Positions 22,873 through 33,443 of a stretch of 64,000 nucleotides of DNA are shown here, one piece after another. The stretch spans positions 33,706,638 through 33,770,637 of the forward strand of contig JAGTTD010000010.1 of the NCBI GenBank assembly GCA_018398585.1, written 5' to 3'. The notes under the pieces are model-generated. The model made no database searches. It was not told where the DNA came from and worked only from the letters and a program-made list of their open reading frames with translations. A program made the translations under genes and the position numbers. Source of the DNA: Simmondsia chinensis (taxonomy: Eukaryota > Streptophyta > Magnoliopsida > Caryophyllales > Simmondsiaceae). Position 1 is the stretch's first letter. Each line of letters begins with the position of its first letter.

Positions 22873-23735
22873 ATGGCGGGTGTTAACAATAACGAGACTA
22901 CTCAAGCAAATAATGATCAAACTATCATGCCGGCTCTCCCGACAGGGGGAGTCATTGATGTTAACTCACCGTTTTACCTGCATCCTTCGGATAATCCCGG
23001 CTTGGTTTTTGTCCAAAACACTTTAACATGACATAATTATCCTTCTTGGAGAAGGGCTATTTTAAAGGTTTTTAAAGCAAAGAGAAAAATTGGATTTCTT
23101 GATGGTAGTATTACCAAACCGGATGAAGATTCACCGGACTTTGAAACTTGGAGTGCATGTGACTCCATGGTTGCAACTTGGCTCTCAAATTCTGTGTCGA
23201 AAGAGATTAATAAGAGTATTACTTATTTAGAAACTGCACATGGTATTTGGCATGATTTGCATGAGAGATTTTCTCAAGGTAATGTCCCTCGTATTTACGA
23301 ATTAAAACCCGAGATCTCGCATTTGAAGCAAGAAAATTTGCCTGTTTCAACTTATTTTACTAAGTTGAGATCCTTTTGGGATGAATTGTATACACTAGTC
23401 GAGATACCGTCGTGTACTTGTGACACGCCAAAGCTTTTTTGCAAATTCGTGATATGGAAAAATTGTTGGACCTTTTGATGGGTCTTGACCCTTCCTTTTC
23501 AACTGTGCGTTCACAGCTTATGAACACTAAACCTTTAACCTTTGTGGGAAGTGCCTATTCAGTGTTATGTCAGGAAGAGAAGCAGCAAAGCGTGGCAGCG
23601 GCCTCGTTTGTGACGCCCGAAGCTGCAGTCTTGACAGCGAAGGGGCCAGGAGGTTCTCCCATGGGAAATAATTCCTGTCGCACTAACCGTTTTACCTGTT
23701 CTCACTGTAAGAAATAGGGACACACAAAGGAGAGG
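22873..23735 (+). pseudogene. copia gag (capsid/nucleocapsid), disrupted
   Basis: The ATG at 22873 opens a frame similar to plant copia gag with a UBN2-type capsid region (about 23090-23460). It is cut by a TGA at 23029, where a Trp codon is expected, by a frame break near 23430, and by a TAG at 23715 inside the CCHC zinc knuckle (CSHC at about 23697-23708, remaining ligands to about 23733). The encoded protein would package element RNA. This copy cannot make it. Confidence 0.85.
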
Positions 23736-23744
23736 TGTTTTGAA

Positions 23745-24884
23745 TTGATTGGATACCCCCCAGGTTGGAAGAAGCAGGGGCCTAAGGCGGTCGGGACGGC
23801 CGAAAGCGCAGCAGCAGCCGCGGTTCACTGCGGCAGTGAAGAACCGACCGGTGACAGCCCCATTGTCGGGCTATCCGCTAGCCAATATCAGCACCTCTTG
23901 TCGCTACTTGGACAAAGTTCGGTCTCACCTAGTATAAATCTGACAGGTCGAGTTTTTATTTCGAATCAAAGTTGGATTATTGACACCGGGGCTACTGATC
24001 ACATGGTTTCTTCTCTATCACTCATGTTTGATGTTGTGCCAAACAAAGTCGTTAAACCCATTAAATTACCAAACGGGACAACATTGACGGTTTCTCATAT
24101 TGGGAAAGTTCGGATTTTTGACAATTTTATTCTCCATGATGTGTTATACGTGCCGGATTTTTATTGCAACTTGTTGTCAGTGAGTAAACTCACACGTTAT
24201 GAAAATTGTACGTTAACCCTTTTTCCTGATTTTTGTTACTTTCAGGACCGACACTCGAGGAGGCTGATTGGAGTGGGTAGAATGAGAAATGGGCTATATT
24301 TGCTCGAGACGCAGCCGGTTGCTCCATCAGCTCACGTGGTTCAGAATAATAAAGAGGCAGTGTTGTGGCACTGCCGTTTGGGTCATGTTCCTTTCAACAA
24401 GCTTTCATTTTTTCCGCATTTGAACATTAAAAGGACTAATGTTATTTGTGATACTTGTCATCGTGCAAAACAAGCACAATCTCCTTTTCCTTTGTCTTTT
24501 ACTGAAACTCGGGTTTGTTTTGAGTTAATTCACTGTGATATTTGGGGGCCCTATAGAATGGTTTCTTTGAGTGGTGCACGTTTTTTTCTTACCATTGTTG
24601 ATGATTATAGCCGATGCACGTGGGTGTATCTTATGAAAGAGAAATCCCAAGCACATGGGATTCTCATGAATTTTTTCCGTATAGTGGATACTCAGTTTGG
24701 TTTGCAGGTCAAACAGGTAAGAAGCGACAACGGTCAAGAGTTTAAGTATGGGCAGTTGTTAGACTTCTATGCGAGACATGGAATCCAATACCAGACTTCA
24801 TTGACCGGGACACCTCAGCAAAATGGAGTTGTTGAACGCAAGCATAAGCATTTGTTGGAAGTTGGGCGAGCACTTCAATTTTAG
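23745..24884 (+). pseudogene. copia protease and integrase section
   Basis: The longest open part of the element (379 codons). The protease active site DTGA is at about 23982-23993. A GAG-pre-integrase HHCC zinc motif lies at about 24368-24470. The integrase catalytic core shows its acidic residues in HCDIWGP, RSDNGQEF and GVVERKHKH. It stops at TAG 24882-24884, where the family has Gln, and the homology continues in the same frame. Confidence 0.9.
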
Positions 24885-25840
24885 GCAGGACTTCCTAAGA
24901 GGTTTTGGGGTGAGTGTGTTTTAACGGCTGCCTACTTAATTAATTTGATGCCTTCTTCATTGCTTGGTCATAAGAGTCCTTACGAATTGTTAATCGGCAA
25001 ACCCCGTCATATAATCATTTGAGGACTTTTGGATGCTTATGTTATTATCATGTTAAAAATCGCACCAATGACAAACTTGATAAACGTGCTTCACCAGGAA
25101 TATTTATAGGGTATCCCCATGGTCAAAAGGGGTATAAATTTTATAGCTTGGATGAATGGAAGATCGTTGTTTCTAGGCATGTTCGATTTTATGAAGACAA
25201 TATGCCCTATTTAAAAATTGATACTTCGGGGCATACGCATGAAGGGCATGCCAAGGTCCTAAGGGACGTTTTTTTGACCACCGACACGGTAGCACCGATC
25301 CCGACTGGACCGGTACTGCAGCAGCACCAGTTTGTGACAGAATCGGTCCCGACTGGACCGGTTCTGCAGCAGCAGCGGACCGGCCCTCTTCTGGCAGGTC
25401 CAGCAGAACCTAAGCCGGTCCTCGGAGGACCGGAGGACAGTTTGGCCTAAAGGCCCGCAGTACCGATAGAGGGTGTTCCCCTTAATGAAGAAAGGGTCGC
25501 AAGAAGAAGTGCTAGAGTTCGGTCTATGCCCGTCAGATATCAAGACTATATAACAGAGGTTCCGCCTTCTATAGCCCATTCTCCCGCTCCCACTCCGTCA
25601 GTCAACTCTGGTATTTTATATCCTCTCTCAAACTTTGTTTCTAACGTACAATTTTCTAATGCTCACTCGACACTTTTGAATGCCATCACTTCATGTGATG
25701 AGCCGAAAAATTTTAATCAGGCCATACAATATGAGGAATGGAGGGAAGCCATGGAGAAGGAGATCAAGGCACTTGAACAAAATAACACATGGACACTTGA
25801 GGCTTTGCCAACTGGAAAGAGAGCTATAGACTCAAAGTAG
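24885..25840 (+). pseudogene. copia integrase C-terminus and start of reverse transcriptase
   Basis: The homology runs on through the integrase C-terminal region, typified by YELLIGKPR and FGCLCYYHVK. There is a frame break near 25010, a Pro/Gly/Gln-rich linker with a repeated VPTGPVLQQ unit (25290-25430), a TAA at 25448 and a TAG at 25838. Confidence 0.85.
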
Positions 25841-27236
25841 GTCTACAAAGTCAAATATAAGTCAGATGGGACGATTAAGAGGTACAAGGCTCGTCTTGTT
25901 GCAAAGGGTTATACTCAGGTAGAAGGTATAGATTATTATGATACTTTTGCCCCTGTAGCTAAACTTGTAACTGTTCGTTGCGTTTTAGCCGTAGCCACGG
26001 CTCGGAATTGGATAATCCAACAATTGGATGTAAATAATGCTTTTCTTCATGGGGACCTGGATTAAGAAGTTTACATGAAATTACCACAGGGTTTTGAGCG
26101 TAAACATGAAGGCAACGTTTGTCGCCTTCGTAAGTCCCTTAATGGACTTTAAACAGGCTTCACGGAACTGGAATCAGAAATTCACCTCAACCTTAATTAA
26201 ACTTGGTTTTCAACAATCCAGAGCTGACTATTCTTTATTCACTTTTATGCGTGGGTCAACATACACTGCTATTCTCATTTATGTTGACGATGTCCTTATA
26301 ACTGGAAATGACATGGATCATATTGATGAAATCAAAAATGTTTTGAATGAAACGTTTGAGATAAAGGACTTGGGCCCAGCAAAGTCCTTTTTAGGGATTG
26401 AGGTCGCCCGTTCCAAAAGGGGTTTGATGTTGAGTCAAAGAAAATATGCCCTTGACATTATTAGTAAGACCGGACTCCTAGGAGCAAAACCTGGTTTTAC
26501 ACCGATAGTGCAGAATCATGGTTTAGCAGATGGGGTAGGCAGGCCCGTGGAAGATGGGGGTCAGTATAGGCGGCTAGTTGGGCGGTTGTTGTACTTAACG
26601 ATCACTCGTCCTAACATTTGCTATGTTGTTCGCATTTTGAGTCAGTTCATGCATGATCCTCGAGTACCTCATCTTGATGCCGTCATGAGGGTCCTTCGCT
26701 ATCTGAAAGGAACTCCGGGTCAAGGAATATTCTTTCCATCTGCTTGTGATCTCAAACTCCGTGCTTACTGTGATGCTGATTGGGTTGGTTGTCCCACCAC
26801 CAGACGATCAACGACAGGTTTTGTTGTTTTCTGGGGTGATGCGCCTATTTCATGGCGGTCCAAGAAACAAATTGTTGTTTCCCGTTCTTCTGCAGAAGCC
26901 CAATACCGGTCCATGGCATCCACAACTAGTGAAATAACTTGGTTACGTCGATTGTAAAATGAACTTATTGTTCCCACTAACGAACCAGTTTTGCTCTTTT
27001 GTGATAATCAGGCAGCTCTTCATATCGCTTCTAATCTCGTGTTTCACGAAAGAACAAAGCACATTGAAATTGACTGTCACTTTGTCCGAGACAAATTGCT
27101 ATCCAAGGAGATCGTCACAGCCTACATTCACACCGGGGGACAAATAGCGGATATCTTCACTAAAGCGCTTGGAAGTTCGACACATGGTTCATTTCTCGGC
27201 AAGTTGGGCATTGTGAAATTGCATGCTCCAACTTGA
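25841..27236 (+). pseudogene. copia reverse transcriptase and RNase H
   Basis: RT motifs include [24 protein letters not shown] and the catalytic YVDD (26280-26291). RNase H follows with AYCDADW, SRSSAEAQYRSM and [13 protein letters not shown]. It is broken by TAA 26063, a 1-bp frame break near 26150 and TAA 26955. It ends four codons before the purine tract. Confidence 0.9.
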
Positions 27237-27243
27237 GGGGGAG
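27233..27243 (+). promoter_or_regulatory. Polypurine tract of the copia element
   Basis: TGAGGGGGAG lies directly before the TGTTGAAATTAG start of the 3' LTR and would prime plus-strand DNA synthesis. Confidence 0.88.
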
Positions 27244-27583
27244 TGTTGAAATTAGTATTCCGTATTTATGTCCTCGTATTTGTATTTGTATACTTTAGTA
27301 TCTGTATTTATTCTTAAGCATATTCTTTATGTAACTAGTGAGTAGGTAGATATTTCTCTAGATATTTAGTCACTTTCTCTCCCTTTCCCAACCGGCCAAC
27401 TAAGGGCCATTACTTCTAGCCTTTACTTTGTTTTCTTTTTGTGACTCTTTGCTTGAGAATATGATTGGGTTTGTCGTTCATCTAGTATAAATAGGTTGTC
27501 TTGTTTCATTTCTTAATCATCCAATACAATTTTATTTTCCCATTATTTGCCTTGAGTTTTACGTTGTTATCTTAAGTTTTTAC
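27244..27583 (+). repeat. 3' LTR of the copia element
   Basis: Matches the 5' LTR. Nine of the eleven visible differences are transitions. It is followed by a doubled 16-mer CTTAGTATGTCTTTCC (27583-27598 and 27602-27617). Confidence 0.93.
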
Positions 27584-27674
27584 TTAGTATGTCTTTCCCT
27601 TCTTAGTATGTCTTTCCAGAATACAATGCTATAAAAAAGACTATTAAATATCAAATTTACAAAATATAAAATAC

Positions 27675-28459
27675 CATGGTTGTTAAAATCGCGATTTAAA
27701 TCGTAAAATCGTACGATTCTAGATTTTAAATCGCGATCCAAATAGGTTAAAAAATTGTACTCAAGTAGAATCGTGATAGAATCGCATCAGAATCGATAGA
27801 ATGGCAAGTAGAATCGCGATTCTGATGCGATTCTACCCGATTCTACTTAAAGGCTTGTGCTCACGTGCAAAAGTCACGATTTTAATGTGTTTTTCTACAT
27901 TTTTGTATAATATATTAAGCCTCTAACTTTCTATATTAATCTCATCTTTGATTTTATTTTTTCTATTAACTATTGAAGTAAAAATCTACTATTAATTATA
28001 CATCTTGAGAAGGTTTTACTGTTTTAGTACTGAATTGAGAGTGTAATTGTCGCCTCAAGTGATATGGAAGGTTTGGTTGGAGATGACGCTACTATTGGGG
28101 ATAATTCTCTTAATGATTATGAAAATACAAATACTAGTACCGCAAATGATATTGACGAGAGTAACTTTGATTTTGGATATGAATTTGATGGTGCTATGAG
28201 TTGAGAGATTTGAGCGTATATTTTATGTTAGAATGATGTTACTCTTTTTCCTACCTTTATGTTTCCAATGTATTGTAAAACTATTGTCTTGTGAATTTTT
28301 TGATGTTCTTTATCATATATTTGAGAATTGTTATGCTAATTTTGTCAATATAAATAATTTACTTACACAGAAAGTAGAATCTTACGATTCTCAATTCGAT
28401 TCTACGATTCCGATTCTACTGACCCCTCATCGATTAGAATATCGATTTTGACAACCTTG
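27675..28459 (+). mobile_element. hAT-type deletion derivative carrying a transposase-tail ORF
   Basis: The ends CATGGTTGTTAAAATCG and CGATTTTGACAACCTTG are inverted repeats. The flanking 8-mers TAAAATAC (27667-27674) and TAAAAAAC (28460-28467) match at seven of eight, as expected for hAT. The interior is full of AATCGTACGATT-type palindromes near both ends. It includes one short acidic reading frame. Confidence 0.82.
28064..28204 (+). pseudogene. Acidic 46-aa ORF, probable C-terminal tail of a lost hAT transposase
   Basis: ATG to TGA with an unusually clean codon pattern and many Asp/Asn/Glu, ending FDFGYEFDGAMS. The frame is open upstream to 28034. Position near one end of a hAT element and the acidic composition fit the extreme C-terminus of an autonomous parent's transposase. 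There is no catalytic or dimerisation motif. The assignment is inference. Confidence 0.5.
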
Positions 28460-28599
28460 TAAAAAACATATAATTTGAATATAAATATAAACCATTTCAC
28501 TTAATCTCTTACTTTATAAATTAAAAAAGAATGTTGCCGAGTTAACCTGATAAACCATAAATAAAATACAAATTAAATATTACTATACACAACAGCTTC

Positions 28600-28812
28600 G
28601 CCCATGGGCACGATATTGGGCTCAAGGCCCATTCAAACTTGAACTGAAGATTGTAGAGCTTTACCCTCGGAGGAGGGAGCCCTTCCAGAAATTCTCAACG
28701 GCTAAGGACGAGGCCCAAGCCGAAAAGTGGGTTTGGAAATAGTTTTCAACCAGCAATTGACGCGCCTCGGTTTTTACCTCACTAGCTGCGTCATTGCCCC
28801 AAGCGCAAAGAT
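28600..28812 (+). repeat. Dispersed repeat R2, copy 1
   Basis: Shares AACTGAAGATTGTAG, TTCTCAACGGCTAAGGACGA, GTTTTCAACCAGCAATTGAC and TTGCGTCATTGCCCCAAG-type text with 50870-51075 and, inverted, with 47795-47965. Frames through it are not conserved between copies, so I read it as non-coding mobile DNA. Confidence 0.75.
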
Positions 28813-29300
28813 AATTATATTTGCATAAAATACGTGTTTTTAAAAGCCCAGGCACTACAGGGAAGGGAGTGGTTAAGCCGATGTGGGACAAAAGCACTGC
28901 TCTGCTCTCCCATTAGCAATCCTGCACTAAATTCTATATATGCTATTGTGGCATGTAATAATATGTTGAACCACAAATCATACTGGATTGTCTAAGGTGC
29001 CGAAAAATAGTTTCTGCAACTATAGCATTTTGGTGTTTTTGAGTACAGAAATAGTGATATTGAGTATATAATTGGTGATTCTGAGTACATGTGTGTGATT
29101 TTGAATACATAATTGGTGATATTGTGTACACGGGTGGTGATCCCGAAAATATGTGTGTCGACACATAAATATGTACTCTGCACCATAGAAAAGCCCACTT
29201 TTGCATGCAGATATACTTCATGTCTCTGGAGGGATAATTCTAACTGATTTTTGAAAATGTATCATATCGTTAGTTTCTTTTTGATAATTAGATTTATGTA
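28813..29300. other. Intergenic, nothing coding
   Basis: Contains CCGATGTGGGACAAAAGCAC (about 28875), a motif common at plant transposon edges and repeated at 54601, and a short GTGATATTGAGTACA-like tandem (29040-29130). No gene was seen. Confidence 0.5.
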
Positions 29301-29627
29301 GAGTTATTTACGCTAATGGTTCCTATACTTTGTTCATTATGTCAATTTGACCCTTGTACTTTTAATTGTGTCAATTTAGTCCTTATGTCAAATTTAAGTT
29401 ATGTTAATGACATAATTTTGAACAGTAAAATTATGTTAGATACAAGTACCTTATTATAAATTTATCTATTTACTCAATTTAATCCAATTCGTGGCCAAAC
29501 TATTAAAAATTTTATTAAAAACTTAGCATAAAATTTTCTCTATGAACCAAATTGACACATTTTGACTTGTACAAGGACTAAATGGACACAATGGACAAAC
29601 TATAGGGATCTTTGACATAAATAATCC
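29301..29627. mobile_element. Mutator-type MITE, copy 3 of 4
   Basis: Starts GAGTTATTTACGCTAATGG and ends ...GACATAAATAATCC. The 9-bp flanks ATTTATGTA (29292-29300) and ATTTATATA (29628-29636) differ at one base. Confidence 0.82.
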
Positions 29628-29636
29628 ATTTATATA

Positions 29637-30807
29637 TTTTAGAAAAATGAGGTTGAGTGATTAGGTAACTCATACTTAAGAAACCAACACTGCACGATTT
29701 GGGCCAAAAATCCTTGAGGGGAACGCACAACACAACCCTAGCCCTACAAAACTTGTTTTACCTAAGGAAGCCCTATCGACATTCCATTTAAAAATACTTG
29801 TGAAGGCTTGACACACTCAATGCTCAGACTCTTATTAACACTCGACCTTCATAGAAAACAAAATATTAGAAGCAATCAAGCTATGCGAGTGATGGGAACC
29901 GTCAAACCAACAGAAATCTAATGACCCAATCTTCTTATCACCGTTTCAAGAAACTACGAGGATGGGCAAGCATAAGGCATTGAAGAAATCCGCAACACCC
30001 AGTACCCCGTAGACACTCCAGGGCAGCTAATTAATCATACACTCCAAGGAATCGTATTATAAGTTGTAATATTTTTATCACCCATGCATCCTGATATTTA
30101 AACGTATAATAACACAACATGAGGTTTGAAATTCTATAAATCAAATTTATTAAAGTTTTAACATTTTATCTATAAGATATCCTATGGCAACTTTATTCTC
30201 GTGAAGCATGATTCCAACAATATCTAAGAAAACATTGGTGAAATCTAATGACTTGTTTTCAAAATAAAATATTGATGTAATATGTTCAAAAGGAATAATT
30301 GAATTCAACTATTCTTATCTACGGTATCAAATAAGTTCAACATATGAATTTACAAGTTACAAAGTTTCACGTGCGTTTCACTCATTTTGAAGGGAGATAA
30401 GGTAAAAATATCAGTTTTCCGCCTTTGAAAAGTTAAACTCATGCATTACTCCAAATAATCTCTTGACATGACAGATGATATTGGAAAATTTTCGAGGGAT
30501 TTTGCTTAATATGGATAGCTATGAAATTTCTTTCCTAAAACAAAAACTCGTTTAGAGCTCATTTTAGCTGTTTATTTAAATATCATGTCTCAATCTAACT
30601 ACTCAGAACTTCGGCCTAAACTAGAGGTTCTGTAACGAACAATCAAGTTACATGATCTCTAGTTATGGAACTCACTAACTTTCGCAATTGATTTGTAATC
30701 ATATAGCTGGCTAAACAAACACAGCCTAACCTTTTTGAAATGCGAAAATTACTAAGATGGTGAATTCCATTAAATTATGGCTTCTATTAGGATACAAGTT
30801 ATTTAGG
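29637..30807. other. Intergenic, old repeat text only
   Basis: The part from about 30150 to 30540 resembles 63230-63500 (GGTATCAAATAA, TTACTCATTTTGAAGGGA, ATTGGAAAATTTT). No coding sequence was recognised. Confidence 0.45.
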
Positions 30808-31262
30808 GCCTATTTGGATTACTGTGAAAAAACTGATTATTTCAAAAGCACTTTCTGTAAAAGCACTTATATGAAAAGTATCGTTTTGAAGAAGCAGTTT
30901 GTGTTTGGCTCAACAAGTCATAAGCGCTTATTTTAGTGTTATTAGTGTTTGGCCAGTGTTTAAGAAAAGTGCTTTCTTTTGTCAAATTACCGAAAAGGAC
31001 CAAAGTGGTTGGGTAGAGAGTTAGGGTTTTGAAAGATGATTGGGTATGATATAATTTTAATGTTTGAATAGGATATTTTTGTCCTAAAAATTTTAAGGTT
31101 TTGATTTTGCTTCTGCTTATAATTAGAAGTACCAAATTTCTGTTTCTGCTTTTACTAAACAGAGTTTTTTTGATGTTTACCAAACATCTTCCAAATTCTA
31201 GAAAGTATTTTTTTCTAGAAAAAGCACTTATTTTCCCAGAATAAGCAATCCCAAATAGGCTT
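30808..31262. mobile_element. TIR element of the GGGCCTATTTGGATT type
   Basis: The left GGGCCTATTTGGATTACTG mirrors the right AGCAATCCCAAATAGGC. Flanking TTA trinucleotides on both sides would fit a PIF/Harbinger-type element, but a 3-bp duplication is weak evidence. Confidence 0.6.
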
Positions 31263-32844
31263 ACTCTGTTGCTATCTAATATAGCATTGTTTAAATTATT
31301 TACTCATCCTTTTTTTTTTCCTTATTTAAAATAGTCCATGACATTTTCTTTGGGACAAAATTGGTCACCTCATATGTTTACCACCAACTAGCAATAGCAA
31401 AAATTAAAAGACGAGTAGCCAATTTGAATGAAGTTACAAATACTGTGAACCACTCTAAATAAAAAAGGAAAATGGAGAATGAATTTGAATAAACTTACAA
31501 ACATTGGGAACCAATAGAGTAAATAATTTGAAAACAATATGACATTCTCAGACTAGTTCAATTGAATCGTGTAATATTCTAACAAAATAGCCTCTTGTTT
31601 GACTCGGCCAGGTAGCGAGAATGGTATATCATTTACTACTCCCAGTATTAGAATCTTACTTCAGAATGATAAACATACATCAGTGCTTTATGATTATCTT
31701 ACCAACAATACACTCTTTTTACCATAGAACGAAGATCACATGTTACCTAGTATTAAAAGATGTGACCCACTGTAGAACAATTGTGAGGAACATCCTTTTT
31801 TTCGATAATTAGAGACTAAGAGCTCACAGTATGAAAAAGAGCGCACCTGCAAAAAGTAGGGTCTAAACGAAGAGGCAAAAGAAAACACAACAAATAGACA
31901 CAAAAAACAAAACGGTTTGTGAGGAACATCCCTTCGCCGTCTTTGATGTTTTCCATGTTAAGTTTAGTTATTTCCCAAACGCCATTTATGTTCAAAGACT
32001 TCAATAGATTTATCAAATGTGTTTGTACTCGTGTTTGTGTTATAGGAGGAGTTCTCGAAAAGGGATTAACTTAAACCCAACTTATTTCTTAAATGGGTCA
32101 GGAACCCTCAACCTTACCCTAACTCATCTAATAAACTTGAGAACAAACATATTACTCATATAGTAATAGATTCTTAAAAGGCACAAAATATTTATACTTG
32201 ATAAAATAAAATATCAAATTAACAAATATAATTTAAATTATATATAATATTAAAATACAGTATAAAAAAAAACATATAGTAGCAGCATTATTTAACACAA
32301 ATAACTTGACACTGTTGTTAAATCGGATGAAAAATAAATTGACGCACGCAACTCATATTTAACCAATTACTTATAAACAAATTCAATAGGTCAAGCCAAA
32401 TTCAACTACCTCTACAATCTTTATGTTCATTCCTGTTATATTAATGTGAGTGTCGTCGAGTTAAGCTGAGCACCATTTTGTTCAAACTTGATAAGTCTTA
32501 TCAAGCTTTGTAACCTTTATCCAAATTTGGTTGGATTATGTTTAGTGTGTTCAATTTCGATTCGACTTATTAGCCTAATCGAGCTGTTAACTGAGATGAG
32601 CTTGTTACCTACTCGAACTCGCCATCAAGCTAAGCTACTTGAGTTAATATCGATCCATTGTTGAACTAATCAACTATTAACAAACTCTTAGTGAACTCTC
32701 TGCAAACGTTAATTAATTGAGTATCCTCCTATTCTCACTCAACTCATGCTTGCTAAAACACGGCTTAATAGACTATCTAATGCCAATAGCACTTCCTCGT
32801 GAATTTATCTTGAATCAGGATCTCTTAGCTCGAGGGTTCATTTA
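31263..32844. other. Intergenic, nothing coding
   Basis: AT-rich throughout. From about 32430 to 32760 there is GAGCT/AGCTC-rich text like the repeat in intron 13 of the LEUNIG-like gene. Confidence 0.45.
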
Positions 32845-33060
32845 TCAGGCACTAATGCACCTGATCCTATTAGAACTCCGAAATTAAACATGTTTAGGTG
32901 AGAACAGTATCAAGATGGATAACCTTCTCAAAAAATTCTCATGTTGCAAACTCTATAAGGCTAGAGGTTCTTAAAAATAACCTCTCGACAGGATTATGAC
33001 CCGAATACATATATCCCCAAGACTCCGCTTAAGCAAAAATCCTTGAAGCACTAAATCTAT
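32845..33060 (+). mobile_element. Chimeric 5S-rRNA/Angio-SINE element, copy 3 (old)
   Basis: CAGGCACTAATGCACCTGAT, TTAGAACTCCGAAATTAAAC and ATCAAGATGGATAACC are decayed 5S rRNA in order. GTTGCAAACTCTATAAGGCTAGAGGTTCT then passes into the SINE body and a CTCCGCTTAAGC...CCTTGAAGCACT end. Orientation is plus. No target duplication survives. Confidence 0.75.
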
Positions 33061-33171
33061 TAGTGGTGTAATAGGATCTCGTATAGCTGCACTTATACCC
33101 CAATTTTGTCACAAGACTAACCCCTTTCTTCACCTTAACTTCGTGTTTCATCAAATTGAGATAGGACTGGT

Positions 33172-33400
33172 TTTAGTGGGAAGCTCCGAGTGGAGCTCCC
33201 TCCAAAAATTAACGTATGCCACGTAAAAACAGCGAGCACACGGTATTCTTTAGTAAAAGGCGAAAGAATAGTTCGCTCTGTGCCCACTGCGTGGCTGCGT
33301 GGTTTGCGTATTCTGAAAACTGGGGTTTTATGTACGTGTTCTAGCTATGATACAAGCTGAAAAATCGATGTGGGATTGGCAGTGTAACGGAGCTGGGATA
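33172..33400 (+). repeat. Dispersed repeat R1, copy 1, forming the proximal promoter of the TDRD3-like gene
   Basis: GTGGGAAGCTCCGAGTGGAG through GAATAGTTCGCT is almost identical to 56620-56746. After a diverged middle, both end in GATGTGGGATTG..AGTGT..GGAGC. The repeat stops about 45 bp before the ATG of the next gene. GGATAAAAG at about 33395 is a TATA-like candidate. Confidence 0.75.
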
Positions 33401-33443
33401 AAAGAACCCAACAAGAGGGGAGAGAGAGTGGCGCTAAACTGCA

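Larger units (their letters stand above)
22382..27583 (+). mobile_element. Ty1/copia LTR retrotransposon, degenerate
   Basis: A 5.2-kb element with LTRs at 22382-22722 and 27244-27583, a primer site, gag, then protease-integrase-RT-RNase H in the copia order, and a purine tract. By eye the LTRs differ at about 11 positions and one indel over 340 bp (about 3%). The coding region is dead: in-frame stops at 23029, 23715, 24882, 25448, 25838, 26063 and 26955, and frame breaks near 23430, 25010 and 26150. No clear 5-bp target duplication was found. Confidence 0.95.
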
